From assembly GCF_000348785.1 (NCBI RefSeq), contig NC_020520.1, positions 1,860,001-1,924,000 of the forward strand: a stretch of 64,000 bases of DNA, in the 5' to 3' direction. Of this stretch, positions 7,779 through 17,265 are shown piece after piece. Each line of letters starts with the position of its first letter. The first letter of the stretch is position 1. This DNA is from Ilumatobacter coccineus YM16-304. Its GTDB lineage: Bacteria > Actinomycetota > Acidimicrobiia > Acidimicrobiales > Ilumatobacteraceae. The notes under the pieces were generated by a model. That model worked only from the letters and a program-made list of their open reading frames with translations, did not search any database and was not told the DNA's origin. A program made the position numbers and the translations under genes.

Positions 7779-9416
7779 TCAGATGATCGGGACTTCGGTG
7801 TGGCGACCGAAGACCCCGGCGAGCGTCGACATGATCTCGCCGAGCGTGGCGTACACGTGCGAGGCCTCGATGAGCGTCGGCATGAGGTTGACCTCCGGGT
7901 CGGCCGCCTCTTGGGCCAGGCGAGCCAGCACCTTCTCGACGGCCTCGCTGTCACGGTCGTGCTTCACCGTGTCGAGGCGAGCGCGCTGACGCTGCTCGTC
8001 TTCGTTGGTGATCTGGAGGATGTCCATCGTGTCGTCGTTGCCTTCGAGGAAGTCGCTGACGCCGACGATCACACGCTCGCCGGCGTTGAACTTGCGCTCG
8101 AGTTCGTACGCCGAATCGGCGAGACGGCCCTGGAACCAGTTCTCGTCGATGCCGCGGATGACGCCTTCGAGGATCGAACCGTCACCGAACTCGTCGAGCT
8201 TCGAGAAGATCTCTTCGGCCTGACGCTCCATCTCGTCGGTCAGTTCCTCGACGAAGTACGAGCCGCCGAGCGGGTCGGCGACGTGCGTGACGTTGGTTTC
8301 GTGCGCGATGACTTGCTGCGTGCGAAGCGCGATGCGTGCCGACTTCTCGGTCGGCAGCGCCAGCGCCTCGTCCATCGAGTTGGTGTGCAACGACTGCGTT
8401 CCGCCGAGCACCCCGGCGAGCGCTTCGATCGCCGTGCGCACGATGTTGACCTCGGGCTGCTGTGCGGTGAGCGACACGCCGGCGGTCTGGGTGTGGAAGC
8501 GGAGCTGCATCGACTTGGCGCTCTCGGCGCCGTAGCGCTCCTTCATCCAGCGCGCCCAGATGCGGCGGGCAGCGCGCAGCTTGGCGATCTCTTCGAAGAA
8601 GTCGATGTGGGCGTTGAAGAAGAAGCTGAGCCGGGGTGCGAACGTGTCGATCGGCAAACCGGCCTGCAACGCCAACTCGACGTAGGCGAAGCCGTTCGCG
8701 ATCGTGAACGCCAACTCTTCGGCAGCGGTCGAGCCGGCTTCGCGGATGTGGTAGCCGGAGATCGAGATCGAGTTCCAACGCGGCATCTCGGCGGCGGTGA
8801 ACTGGATCGTGTCACGAACCAGGCGCATCGACTGGCGCGGCGGGAAGACGAACTCCTTCTGCGCCTGGTACTCCTTGAGGATGTCGTTCTGCAGCGTGCC
8901 GCCGAGGCGCACGCGGTTGACGCCCGACTTCTCGGCCTGGGCGATGTACATCGCGAAGATCGGCGCCGCAGGGCTGTTGATCGTCATCGACGTCGTGATC
9001 TCACCGAGGTCGATGTCGGCGTAGAGGTCTTCCATGTCGGCGAGCGAGTCGACGGCCACGCCGCAGCGACCGACTTCACCGAGCGCCATCGGGTCGTCGG
9101 AGTCGAGCCCGAGCAGCGTCGGCATGTCGAACGCCGTCGACAGCCCGCCGCCGCCGGCCTTGAGGATCTCCTTGAAGCGGTTGTTCGTGTCTTCGGCGGT
9201 GCCGAACCCGGCGAACATGCGCATCGTCCACAGCTTCGAGCGGTACATCGACGCGTGCGGCCCGCGGGTGTAGGGGTACTGGCCGGGGAACTCTCCGTCG
9301 TCGGGTCCGTAGACCGGTTCGAGCGGGATGCCCGACATCGTCGAGTAGTCCTGCTCTCGGATTCGCGAAGCCCCGAAGGCTTCTTCCCAGATTTCACGGT
9401 TCGTGGGCTCGCTCAT
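7779..9416 (-). CDS. Adenosylcobalamin-dependent acyl-CoA mutase, large (catalytic) subunit
   Basis: A 545-residue TIM-barrel subunit of the methylmalonyl-CoA mutase superfamily, without the C-terminal B12-binding domain. Recognisable blocks are [52 protein letters not shown] (catalytic-type histidine near 223), [18 protein letters not shown] and [13 protein letters not shown]. In true methylmalonyl-CoA mutase a tyrosine precedes the DSD motif; here it is leucine (about residue 104). The substrate may therefore be another acyl-CoA, as in isobutyryl- or 2-hydroxyisobutyryl-CoA mutases. The small B12 subunit is not in the window. ATG 9416 is preferred over GTG 9422. Confidence 0.9.
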   Translation of the reverse strand: MSEPTNREIWEEAFGASRIREQDYSTMSGIPLEPVYGPDDGEFPGQYPYTRGPHASMYRSKLWTMRMFAGFGTAEDTNNRFKEILKAGGGGLSTAFDMPTLLGLDSDDPMALGEVGRCGVAVDSLADMEDLYADIDLGEITTSMTINSPAAPIFAMYIAQAEKSGVNRVRLGGTLQNDILKEYQAQKEFVFPPRQSMRLVRDTIQFTAAEMPRWNSISISGYHIREAGSTAAEELAFTIANGFAYVELALQAGLPIDTFAPRLSFFFNAHIDFFEEIAKLRAARRIWARWMKERYGAESAKSMQLRFHTQTAGVSLTAQQPEVNIVRTAIEALAGVLGGTQSLHTNSMDEALALPTEKSARIALRTQQVIAHETNVTHVADPLGGSYFVEELTDEMERQAEEIFSKLDEFGDGSILEGVIRGIDENWFQGRLADSAYELERKFNAGERVIVGVSDFLEGNDDTMDILQITNEDEQRQRARLDTVKHDRDSEAVEKVLARLAQEAADPEVNLMPTLIEASHVYATLGEIMSTLAGVFGRHTEVPII

Positions 9417-9550
9417 GGCCACAAACGTAGACGCTTCGGTGTCGCGACGACGAGGACAACGGCGTGGTGTGACACATTCCTGAACGCTCTTTCGGAAATC
9501 TCGGCCGTCGGGTGCGAACTGAGCGGCGCGCTCCCGCTAGAAACGAGTCG

Positions 9551-11131
9551 ATGCCACGTTTCGCGAAAGACCAGGCCGCCGCGGATCCGAACGGGTTCGC
9601 GCTCGTCGACGGACAGCGAGAGTTGAACTGGCTCGAGGTCGACGATGCGTTGAACCGCTCGGCGAACCTCCTGCTCGACCTCGACCGACAGGGTGCACTC
9701 GGGCCCGATCACCGCATCGCGGTGTTCGCCGAGAACGCCGCCGAGACCGCCCTCGCCCACCTGGGTGGGCTGCTGGCCGGTGCCTCGTCGGTACCGGTCA
9801 ACTTCCACCTCACCGCCGACGAAGCCGCCTACATCCTCACCGACTCGGGGAGCCGGGTGCTCTTCGTCGGCCCCGAAACCCTCGAGCGAGGTGTCGAGGC
9901 TGCACGCCAGGCCGGCGTCGACACCATCATCGCGTGGGACTGTCCGCCCACCGACGGCGTGACGCCGTGGTCCGAGTGGCTCGCCGGCGGATCGACCGAC
10001 GACCCGCCCGACGACGTCGTCCCACGCCCGAACCTGCTCTACACGTCGGGCACCACCGGACGCCCCAAGGGCACCGAGCTGCCGCCCACCATGTTCGCCG
10101 GTGGCACCAACATGGTCGAACACCTCGAAGCGCTCGCCCAGGGCGGATTCTCCGGCTTCGGCACCCACCTCGTCGTCGGCCCGATGTACCACACCGGCCC
10201 GCTCTCGGGCATGCGCCTGCTGTGTGCCGGCGTGCCGTCGGTGATCCTCGCCAAGTTCGACGCCGAGCAGACGCTCGCGATGATCGACAAGTACAAGACC
10301 GAGACCACGGTGATGGTGCCGACGCACTTCGTTCGCATGCTCGCCCTGCCCGACGAGGTCAAGGCCAAGTACGACGTGTCGTCGATGAAGCTCATGGCGC
10401 ACACCGGGGCGAAGTGCCCGGTCGACGTCAAGGCAGCGATGATCGAGTGGTTCGGCCCCGTCTTCCGCGACGCCTACGGGGCGAGCGAAGTCGGCACCGT
10501 GTGCGCCATCTCGAGTGAAGAATGGCTCGAACACAAGGGTTCGGTCGGCCGCTCGATCCCGCCGTTCACCGCCCTCGTGCTCGACGAGGAGATGAACGAG
10601 GTGCCGGCCAACACCGAAGGCCAGCTGTTCTTCCGTGACGCCACCGGCCGCGGCATCATCTACCCGAACGACCCGGCCAAGACCGCCGCCTCCAACCCCG
10701 AACCCGGACTCTTCACACTCGGCGAGATCGGCTACCTCGACGAAGACGGCTACGTCTTCATCACCGACCGCTTCAGCGACATGATCGTGTCGGGCGGTGT
10801 GAACATCTATCCCGCCGAGGCCGAACAGCTGCTCATCGATCATCCCGGCGTCGCCGACGTCGGCTGCATCGGGGTGCCGCACCCAGAAATGGGTGAGTCG
10901 CTCGTCGGCCTGGTGCAGGCGACCGACCCCGACAACCCGCCCGACGTCGCCGAGCTCTCCGCTTGGCTTCGCGAACGGCTGAGCCACTACAAGTGTCCCC
11001 GTGAATACCACGTCGTGACCGATCTGATGCGGAACACGATGGGCAAGATCAACAAGCGGGCCCTGCGCGATGCGTGGTTGGCCGGAACCATCGAAGAAAT
11101 CACCGTCGACCCAGTTGGAGACTCCGCATGA
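9551..11131 (+). CDS. AMP-forming acyl-CoA synthetase / ligase
   Basis: A 526-residue member of the adenylate-forming (ANL) superfamily. It shows the P-loop-like LLYTSGTTGRPKG, the A5-type motif DAYGASEVGTV, the hinge TDRFSDMIVSGGVNIYP and the C-terminal lysine in the NTMGKINKRALR segment. The enzyme should activate a carboxylic acid to its acyl-AMP and then the CoA thioester. It diverges from the mutase gene across about 134 bp and its stop overlaps the start of an acyl-CoA dehydrogenase, so it probably starts a beta-oxidation-type route. The substrate cannot be read from the sequence. Confidence 0.93.
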   Translation: MPRFAKDQAAADPNGFALVDGQRELNWLEVDDALNRSANLLLDLDRQGALGPDHRIAVFAENAAETALAHLGGLLAGASSVPVNFHLTADEAAYILTDSGSRVLFVGPETLERGVEAARQAGVDTIIAWDCPPTDGVTPWSEWLAGGSTDDPPDDVVPRPNLLYTSGTTGRPKGTELPPTMFAGGTNMVEHLEALAQGGFSGFGTHLVVGPMYHTGPLSGMRLLCAGVPSVILAKFDAEQTLAMIDKYKTETTVMVPTHFVRMLALPDEVKAKYDVSSMKLMAHTGAKCPVDVKAAMIEWFGPVFRDAYGASEVGTVCAISSEEWLEHKGSVGRSIPPFTALVLDEEMNEVPANTEGQLFFRDATGRGIIYPNDPAKTAASNPEPGLFTLGEIGYLDEDGYVFITDRFSDMIVSGGVNIYPAEAEQLLIDHPGVADVGCIGVPHPEMGESLVGLVQATDPDNPPDVAELSAWLRERLSHYKCPREYHVVTDLMRNTMGKINKRALRDAWLAGTIEEITVDPVGDSA

Positions 11132-12408
11132 CCGACACACAGCAACGCCCCGCCATCGACCCGAACATCAGCATCGAGGATTTCGAGGCAGAAGCGCTGG
11201 CATGGCTCGAGGCCAACGCCGAACCACGGCCGGACGCCAGCGGCCCGATCGAATGGGGCAACGGCGAGTTCAGCGTGTCGGTGTTCCATGCGATGGACCA
11301 CGACACCGAACTCGAGTACATCACCAACATCCAGAACTGGGTCATCAAGAAGGCCGAACGCGGCTACCACGCGATCGCCGCGCCGGTCGAGTACGGCGGC
11401 CTCGGCCTCAGCCGCAAGCACGCTCGGGCGTACGGGCGCCTCGAGCGCAAGTTCAAGTCGCATGGCAAGCACGAACTGCTCGGCGTCACCACGGGCCTGA
11501 TCGCTCCGACGATCAACGTGTTCGGCACCGACGAGCAGAAGCAGCGCTTCCTTCCCGATCTCATGTCCGCGCGGACGCTGGCCTGTCAGCTGTTCAGCGA
11601 GCCGGGCGCCGGCTCCGACCTCGCCGGCCTCGCATGCCGCGCCGAGCGCGACGGCGACGAATGGGTCATCAACGGCCAGAAGGTCTGGAGCTCGGGAGCC
11701 CAGTTCGCTCAGTGGGGCGAGCTCATCGCTCGCACCGACGTCGACGAGGTCAAGCACAAGGGCATGACGGCGTTCATGATCCCGCTCGACCTTCCGGGCA
11801 TCGAAGTGCGACCGATCCACCAGATGAGCGGTGGCTCGTCGTTCTGCGAAGTCTTCTTCAACGACGTCCGCATCCCCGACGACCTCCGCATCGGCGATGT
11901 CGGCGCGGGCTGGAGTGTCGCGCTCACGACGCTCGGCTTCGAACGCGACCACTCCGAGTCGGGGTCCGAGGGCGCGGCAGCCGGCGGCACCTGGAAGCAA
12001 TTGCTCGCCACCGCTCAGCACGAAGGTGTGACCGCCGACCCGGTCATGCGTGACAAGCTGATGCAGGTGTACATCAAGGACCGGATCGAGTCGATGGTCA
12101 ACCGTCGCGCCGCCGACCTCGCCAAGTCGGGCACACCTGGCCCCGAAGGCTCGCTGGGCAAGCTGCTCTGGACCGAGGGAATGTACGCGATGACCGAGAT
12201 GATCAGTGCCGTGCTCGGCCCGAAGCTCATCGCCGACAGCGGCGAGTGGGGCACGTTCGAATGGGGCGAGCACGTGCTCGGTGCCCCGGGCTACCGCATC
12301 GCCGGTGGATCCGACGAGGTGCAGCGCAACATCATCGGGGAGCGAGTGCTCGGTCTGCCACGCGAGCCCAAGGCCGACACCGGCCCGTGGAAGGACGTTC
12401 CTCGCTGA
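11128..12408 (+). CDS. Acyl-CoA dehydrogenase
   Basis: A 426-residue flavoprotein of the acyl-CoA dehydrogenase family. It has the FAD/substrate-loop motif QLFSEPGAGSDLAGL, the WVINGQKVWSSGAQ strand and the C-terminal GSDEVQRNIIGERVLGLP region. An ATGA overlap joins it to the upstream acyl-CoA synthetase, and a TTGGAG ribosome site precedes the ATG at 11128. Together they would activate and then alpha,beta-desaturate the same acid. The longer middle segment, compared with short-chain enzymes, resembles the FadE proteins used on bulky or branched acyl-CoAs in actinobacteria; that placement is inference. Confidence 0.93.
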   Translation: MTDTQQRPAIDPNISIEDFEAEALAWLEANAEPRPDASGPIEWGNGEFSVSVFHAMDHDTELEYITNIQNWVIKKAERGYHAIAAPVEYGGLGLSRKHARAYGRLERKFKSHGKHELLGVTTGLIAPTINVFGTDEQKQRFLPDLMSARTLACQLFSEPGAGSDLAGLACRAERDGDEWVINGQKVWSSGAQFAQWGELIARTDVDEVKHKGMTAFMIPLDLPGIEVRPIHQMSGGSSFCEVFFNDVRIPDDLRIGDVGAGWSVALTTLGFERDHSESGSEGAAAGGTWKQLLATAQHEGVTADPVMRDKLMQVYIKDRIESMVNRRAADLAKSGTPGPEGSLGKLLWTEGMYAMTEMISAVLGPKLIADSGEWGTFEWGEHVLGAPGYRIAGGSDEVQRNIIGERVLGLPREPKADTGPWKDVPR

Positions 12409-12409
12409 G

Positions 12410-13330
12410 ATGAGCTACGAGGAACTCGCCGCCGTTTTCCTCACGCCGTCCACGCCTGCGCCGCCGTCACCGGCACTGCCGACGACGCGAGCCCGTCGAC
12501 TCCGCGACGCGATCGAACCGATCGCCACCATCGGATGGTGGTCACGAGCGGCGACCGAGCAGTTCACCGCCCTCGGACTCGACTTCTTCGGCGGCTACGT
12601 GTGGGGGAGGGCCGCAGCACTCGGGCCCGACGTCGACGCCGGCGTCGTCGTGTCGGCGTTCGGCGTGTTCGAGCCGACGCTCCTTACCTCGGTGCTCGAC
12701 GGCGCTCGCTCGGCAGCGTCACACGAGGCGGTACTCGCCGGACGTGAAGCCGGCGCCACCGACGGGCTACGCGCCGTCGTCGCTTCCACGACCGACATCG
12801 ACATCGAACTCGTCGAGTCGGCCGGAGCGCGGCTGCGAGCCGCGCTCGACGGCGTCGACGGCACCGCTCGTCCGCTGTTCAGCGCGCTCCGCTCGCTGCC
12901 GATCGGCGCCGACCCGCACGCCGCGCTGTGGCGAGCCGCCGAGATGTACCGCGAGCACCGCGGCGACGGCAACCTCGCGGCATCCGTCGCTGCAGGCCTC
13001 GATCCGGTCGAGATGAACGTGCTCACCGAACTGTGGCTCGGCTATCCGATCGGCGAGTACTCCGCCACACGGGGGTTCGGCCCAGAGCGCATTCAGCAGG
13101 CGGTCGACGCGATCGAAGCCAGCGGCTGGGTGTCTGGCGGTGTCATCACGGAGTCGGGTCGCGCAGCGCGGACCGCCATCGAGGCGGCGACCGACCTCTC
13201 GCAGCATGCGATCATCGAGGCCATCGGCGACGGCTTCGACGACCTGGTCGGCGACCTCGAGACGATCGGTGCCGCCGTCGTCGACGCGCAGGTCGCGCCG
13301 GCGGATCCTCGCAAACGAGCCGCGGGCTAA
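12410..13330 (+). CDS. SCO6745-family protein (helix-turn-helix type)
   Basis: A 306-residue protein resembling the actinobacterial SCO6745 family. The N-terminal pattern runs RRLRDAIEPIATIGWW, FTALGLDFFGGYVWGRAAALG, then SAFGVFEPTLLTSVLDGA. Near residues 200-260 there is a winged-helix-like region (LTELWLGYPIGEYSATRGF, VDAIEASGWVSGGVITESGRAAR). The family is uncharacterised; the winged-helix part suggests binding of DNA or of a substrate helper. It starts 1 bp after the acyl-CoA dehydrogenase stop, so it is the third gene of that operon. It overlaps the convergent AraC gene by 4 bp. Confidence 0.75.
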   Translation: MSYEELAAVFLTPSTPAPPSPALPTTRARRLRDAIEPIATIGWWSRAATEQFTALGLDFFGGYVWGRAAALGPDVDAGVVVSAFGVFEPTLLTSVLDGARSAASHEAVLAGREAGATDGLRAVVASTTDIDIELVESAGARLRAALDGVDGTARPLFSALRSLPIGADPHAALWRAAEMYREHRGDGNLAASVAAGLDPVEMNVLTELWLGYPIGEYSATRGFGPERIQQAVDAIEASGWVSGGVITESGRAARTAIEAATDLSQHAIIEAIGDGFDDLVGDLETIGAAVVDAQVAPADPRKRAAG

Positions 13331-14325
13331 GCCGTTGCATCGACCGTCGTCGGCGCACGCCGGACGGCACCGGGCGGCGTGCCCGTGATGCGTTTGAACG
13401 CCCGGCTGAACGCTGCCTCGGTCGTGTAGCCCAGCCGTTCGGCGGTCTGTGCGACCGTGAGTCCTTCTTCGGCGAGCAGGTCGGCGGCCAGGTGCATCCG
13501 CCACGTGGTGACGTACTGCATCGGCGACTCGCCGACGAGTTTCGTGAACTTGGCGGAGAAACTCGACCGTGACATCGCCACCTCCCGCGCCAGCGACGCC
13601 ACCGACCACTCGCGCTCGGGTTCGCGGTGCACCATCGCGATGGCATGACCGATGAGCGGGTCGTCGAGTGCGCCGAGCCAACCCCGTGGCGACTCGGTGT
13701 CGGTGGCGATCCAGTGCCGGATCGCTTGGATCACGAGCACGTCGGACAGCCGTGTCACGACGGCCTCGCCTCCCGGCTGCGTCGCCGCGCTCTCGTGCGC
13801 CATCAGGCCGAGCAACGTCGGCATCCACGGCCATTCGGCGTGCACGGTCGACGACGTCACGTGGATCACTTCGGGTAGCAGGGCCACGAGCGATCGTGCC
13901 GCAGGGTGCTTGAACTGCACGGCGCCGCAGATCAGGTTGGTCGCTGTGCCGCCACCACCATGGCGGAGGATCGCGTACTGGCGGCTGACGTATTCGTGCG
14001 GCAGGTCGAACACCGAGGGCGTGTCGTTGCCGATCGCGTCGACAGCGTCGTGGCCGCGTCCGTGTGGCAGCACCACCAGATCGCCCTCTCGCGCCAGGCG
14101 TTGCGTCCCGTCGGCGTCGACGAGCCAGCACTCGCCCGACGTGATGACGTGGAAGTACACGCAGTCGGGGAGCGCCGGCATGCCGACACCCCAGGGTGCG
14201 GTGAGTTCGGAGCGGCAGTAGAACACGCCCTCCATGCGCATGAAGTGCAACGCCTCGGCGAGCGGATCGGTGATGAGTGGAACACCGGCCTCGCCGATCT
14301 CGTTGGGGGTGTGCGCGGTACCCAT
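13327..14325 (-). CDS. AraC-family transcriptional regulator with N-terminal cupin domain
   Basis: About 332 residues. The N-terminal half is a cupin effector domain (VYFHVITSGECWLVDADG, then REGDLVVLPHGRGHDAVD). The C-terminal half carries two AraC-type helix-turn-helix units (EWSVASLAREVAMSRSSFSAKF and LTVAQTAERLGYTTEAAFSRAF, then KRITGTPPGAVRR). The protein should bind DNA as a ligand-dependent activator. It is the last gene of a leftward group with a DUF1772 protein and a PPOX-fold protein, which are its likely targets. The ATG at 14325 is chosen because the cupin domain starts soon after it. Confidence 0.92.
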   Translation of the reverse strand: MGTAHTPNEIGEAGVPLITDPLAEALHFMRMEGVFYCRSELTAPWGVGMPALPDCVYFHVITSGECWLVDADGTQRLAREGDLVVLPHGRGHDAVDAIGNDTPSVFDLPHEYVSRQYAILRHGGGGTATNLICGAVQFKHPAARSLVALLPEVIHVTSSTVHAEWPWMPTLLGLMAHESAATQPGGEAVVTRLSDVLVIQAIRHWIATDTESPRGWLGALDDPLIGHAIAMVHREPEREWSVASLAREVAMSRSSFSAKFTKLVGESPMQYVTTWRMHLAADLLAEEGLTVAQTAERLGYTTEAAFSRAFKRITGTPPGAVRRAPTTVDATA

Positions 14326-14338
14326 GGTCCACACCGTT

Positions 14339-14833
14339 CTAGTCGCTCTCGACCAGCGCGGCGATCGACGCACAACCGAGCGCGGCGACCGCAGCGGCCG
14401 TGCGCAGCGCGTGCCAACGGTTCCACGGCGACTCGTAGGTGCGTCGACGCTCGGCCAGCGCCGCCCGATCCGTTGCATCGAGCGAGAACCGGTCGAGCGC
14501 GTCGTTGAGCGGGATGTTGCCGACGCCGGTGACCCCGATGAGGCCGACGGTGTACAGCACGGTCGCCGAACCGAGCCACCAGGCGGCGCGGATGTTGCCG
14601 ACCCGGGCCTGAGCGAACGCCGCGGCGCCGAGGACGAGCGGAGTGGCGACGAACGGCACGACGAATCCGGGGTTGATGATGGCCCGGTTGATCGACTGCA
14701 TCGTCTCGACGTAGGTGTGGTCGTCGACCTGTTTCGTGCCGGGGATCACCGACACGGCCCAGCCGAAGAAGAGCCCGGCCATCAGTCCCGTCGTCACGAC
14801 CGAGGCCCCCGTGAGGACGCTCGCCGCGCTCAT
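14339..14833 (-). CDS. DUF1772 (anthrone-oxygenase-like) membrane protein
   Basis: A membrane protein of 164 residues with four hydrophobic segments, beginning SVVTTGLMAGLFFGWAVSVIPG. Family signs include the VETMQSINRAIINPGFVVPF segment and ALAERRRTYESPWNRWHALRT near the end. DUF1772 relatives include small cofactor-free anthrone oxygenases, but most members are uncharacterised. Its start overlaps the stop of the upstream PPOX-fold gene, and it sits 13 bp before the AraC regulator. All three probably form one transcription unit. Confidence 0.8.
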   Translation of the reverse strand: MSAASVLTGASVVTTGLMAGLFFGWAVSVIPGTKQVDDHTYVETMQSINRAIINPGFVVPFVATPLVLGAAAFAQARVGNIRAAWWLGSATVLYTVGLIGVTGVGNIPLNDALDRFSLDATDRAALAERRRTYESPWNRWHALRTAAAVAALGCASIAALVESD

Positions 14834-15426
14834 CGCTCGACCTCGCCGATCGCCTCGGCCGTGGTGATGCCGGCGCCGCTGTGCAGCGGGTCGCGGATGA
14901 TGTCGATGGCCCGGGCGCCGGGGCCGTAGCTGTGGATGTTGCCGACCGGTGTGATGCGGATGAAGGCGCCGTCGAGTTCGTCGAGCGCGCCGTGGCCACT
15001 GATGAGTTTCAGCGTGCCGTCGTCGATCAATCGGCGGGCGGTCGGGTCGGTCATCTCGACGAGTGTCGCGGTGGCCTGGAAGTGGATCGTGTAGGGCGGC
15101 CCTGCCGGAAGCCGCCGGAACGGGATGGTCACGCCGACGTGCTCGTTTGCTGCGATGTTCCGGCCCTTGCGGCTGGTGCTCATGGTGTGCGCCCAGAGCG
15201 CGCCGTCGGCCCAGACGTACACGACGCCGGCCGAGTGAGGGCGCCCGGCGGGCGACACGGTGGCGAGCGTGCAGAACGACTTGCGGCGGATCAGTCGGAC
15301 GATTCGGCGTGCGTGGCCGTCGCCGGTCAGGAGACTCGCCATGGCGTCGGCCGCCGTGTCGGGTGGCGGAGCCTGCGGCGTGCGCGTGGCGGTGGACGTG
15401 GTGGAGGTGATGTTCGTCGTGGTCAT
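14830..15426 (-). CDS. Pyridoxamine 5'-phosphate oxidase-fold flavoprotein
   Basis: About 198 residues with the split-barrel flavin-binding fold. The core runs from FCTLATVSPAGRPHSAGVVYVW to STSRKGRNIAANEHVGVTIPF and FQATATLVEMTDP. Relatives bind FMN or F420 and reduce diverse small substrates; the exact cofactor is not evident. The N-terminus is low-complexity (Thr/Ser/Pro rich, residues 1-30), so the start is uncertain: ATG 15426 or GTG 15435. It overlaps the downstream DUF1772 gene by 4 nt, which points to translational coupling. Confidence 0.82.
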   Translation of the reverse strand: MTTTNITSTTSTATRTPQAPPPDTAADAMASLLTGDGHARRIVRLIRRKSFCTLATVSPAGRPHSAGVVYVWADGALWAHTMSTSRKGRNIAANEHVGVTIPFRRLPAGPPYTIHFQATATLVEMTDPTARRLIDDGTLKLISGHGALDELDGAFIRITPVGNIHSYGPGARAIDIIRDPLHSGAGITTAEAIGEVER

Positions 15427-15467
15427 GACGTCCACGATGACCGACCGTTCTCGGACGCGGAATGGCT

Positions 15468-15513
15468 CAGACGCCGGTGTTCATGACCGATCGTCCGAAC
15501 CGCTCGGCGTCTG
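15468..15513 (-). terminator. Long hairpin downstream of the Rieske gene
   Basis: Perfect 9-bp arms CAGACGCCG (15468-15476) and CGGCGTCTG (15505-15513) enclose a second small inverted pair GTTC/GAAC (15479-15482 and 15497-15500) around a CGATCG centre. It sits just downstream of the leftward Rieske oxygenase gene and upstream of the PPOX gene. This fits a rho-independent-like terminator without a T-tract, as is common at high GC. Confidence 0.5.
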
Positions 15514-15533
15514 GGCGCCGGGCGTGTCCAGCG

Positions 15534-17129
15534 TCAGGAACGCGGGGTGAGCGACACGTTCGTCTCGCCGATCTCGAGCTGCGCGTACAGGTGCTCCCAG
15601 AAGTGGCGCAGCTTGGTCTCGTTGTAGTTGGCGAGGACGACTTCCTGCTGCTCCTGGGCCTTGAGTCCCTTCTGGACCTGCGGCAGGTTGATCGAGTCCT
15701 GCTGGAAGATCTTGGCGACGGCGCCCATCTCGGTGGCCATCGTCCAGTCGTCGTCGGGGCCCAGCTTGGTGACCTTGGCCGGAGTCGGGCGATTGTCTTG
15801 ATCGCCCCACGGCGTGAACATCATCACTTCGAAGATGCACTCGTCGGGATTGTTGCCGTGCGGACGGAAGCGGTAGTTGAGCGTGCTGAACACACCCCAC
15901 GGCGACCAGTTCGGGAACACGGAGTAGTAGGTGGCGTCGAGCATCTCGGAGTCGCTGAACTCGTCGGGGTCGATCGCGTCGCCGAACTGCTGGCGGACGC
16001 CGTCGCGACGCTGCGCCGCGACCCAGGCACGCGTCTCGGCTTCGGTCGTGATCTCGGGCGGCGGTGCCGGATCGGTGAGCGGCAGATCGAGCACGTCTTC
16101 GGGCGTCGGGCCGCCGATCCACTTGCACAGGTGCTGATCGCCCTGCTTGATCGGACCGTCGAGCCATTCACCCTCGTCGGTGAAGTGGCTCTCGTTGCCG
16201 TCGAGGTCGATGATGCGAACCTTGCCCAACTCGACACGTTCGTAGATGTGGCCGTTCATCGGGTGCCGGTAGCGCGAGAACTGCTTGCCGTCTTCGAGGC
16301 GCTCGTAGTGCTTCATGCCGATGAGGTGCGGGCTCTCGACGGCGTTGGGCGAGATGGCTCGAGAGAAGTTGCCGTACGTGTCGTAGCGCGTGTTGGCGTC
16401 GCCGAGGTTGGTCATCAGCGTCGGGTGGGTCGCCACCACGTGGTACGACTCCATGAACGCTTCCTGGCAGGCCTTCCAGTTGACCCGCATGATCTTCTCG
16501 ACGTGCACGACCTTGACGCGCTTCTCGAACGGGTACTTCTCGTGGTGCTCGTCGAGGCCGGCGAGGTAGTCGGCGAGCGGTTCGGCGTTGCGGTCGGGGT
16601 TGATGAACACGAAACCGTGCCACGTGTCGACCGACGCCTCGGGCAGTTCGTAGTCCTCCTTGCGGATGCTCGGGAAGTCCCACTCGCACGGGATCTCCTT
16701 CATCGACCCGTCGAGGTTCCAGGCCCAGCCGTGGAACGCACAGCGCAGGTTCTTGGCGCCCTTGCCGTGGGTTTCGCGAAGCAGGCGGCCGCGGTGCAGA
16801 CACGCGTTGCGGTAGGCCTTGATGCCGTCGTCGGTGCGCACGATCAGGAACGACATGTCGGCGATCTCGTAGACGTGGTAGTCGCCGACCTCGGGGATCT
16901 CCTCTTCGAGGCACGCCATCTGCCACACGCGGCTCCACAACTTCTCCACCTCGAGCGCGTGGAACTCGGGCGAGGTGTAATACCAGGCGGGGACGCGCGT
17001 GTTGCCCTCGCGCAGGCCGACCCGGCTCTCGTTGCGGAGCAGGTCGGACACGGGGCCCGAGTCGCCCTCGAGCAACTCGGTGAAGCTGATGCCAGCGGAG
17101 CGGTCGGTGCCGGTGATCGTCTCGGTCAT
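15534..17129 (-). CDS. Aromatic ring-hydroxylating oxygenase alpha subunit (Rieske non-heme iron)
   Basis: A 531-residue oxygenase alpha subunit. The Rieske [2Fe-2S] motif is complete: Cys110-x-His112, then 17 residues to Cys130-x2-His133. The mononuclear iron site is suggested by EAFMESYHVVATHP. Such enzymes insert oxygen into aromatic or alicyclic rings, taking electrons from a reductase and ferredoxin that are not encoded nearby. The protein is about 80-100 residues longer than many relatives, with an insertion around residues 270-330. The gene is monocistronic and diverges from the cyclic-nucleotide-binding gene. Substrate unknown. ATG 17129 was chosen over GTG 17150. Confidence 0.92.
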   Translation of the reverse strand: MTETITGTDRSAGISFTELLEGDSGPVSDLLRNESRVGLREGNTRVPAWYYTSPEFHALEVEKLWSRVWQMACLEEEIPEVGDYHVYEIADMSFLIVRTDDGIKAYRNACLHRGRLLRETHGKGAKNLRCAFHGWAWNLDGSMKEIPCEWDFPSIRKEDYELPEASVDTWHGFVFINPDRNAEPLADYLAGLDEHHEKYPFEKRVKVVHVEKIMRVNWKACQEAFMESYHVVATHPTLMTNLGDANTRYDTYGNFSRAISPNAVESPHLIGMKHYERLEDGKQFSRYRHPMNGHIYERVELGKVRIIDLDGNESHFTDEGEWLDGPIKQGDQHLCKWIGGPTPEDVLDLPLTDPAPPPEITTEAETRAWVAAQRRDGVRQQFGDAIDPDEFSDSEMLDATYYSVFPNWSPWGVFSTLNYRFRPHGNNPDECIFEVMMFTPWGDQDNRPTPAKVTKLGPDDDWTMATEMGAVAKIFQQDSINLPQVQKGLKAQEQQEVVLANYNETKLRHFWEHLYAQLEIGETNVSLTPRS

Positions 17130-17265
17130 GAGGCCATGTTCGCACGCCACTTCGGCTCGTATCGAGTTGGTGAAAAGGCGTTCGGATTGTGGTGAGCTCG
17201 GCCCGATACGCCTGGCAGACAGTCGCTACACTCAGCACTCTTCGGACGAGATCGGACTTCACCAC

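Noticed and set aside
7695-9626. Long plus-strand frame opposite the acyl-CoA mutase gene
   Set aside because: Arg/Val/Glu-rich shadow of a well-supported minus-strand gene; no motif of its own.
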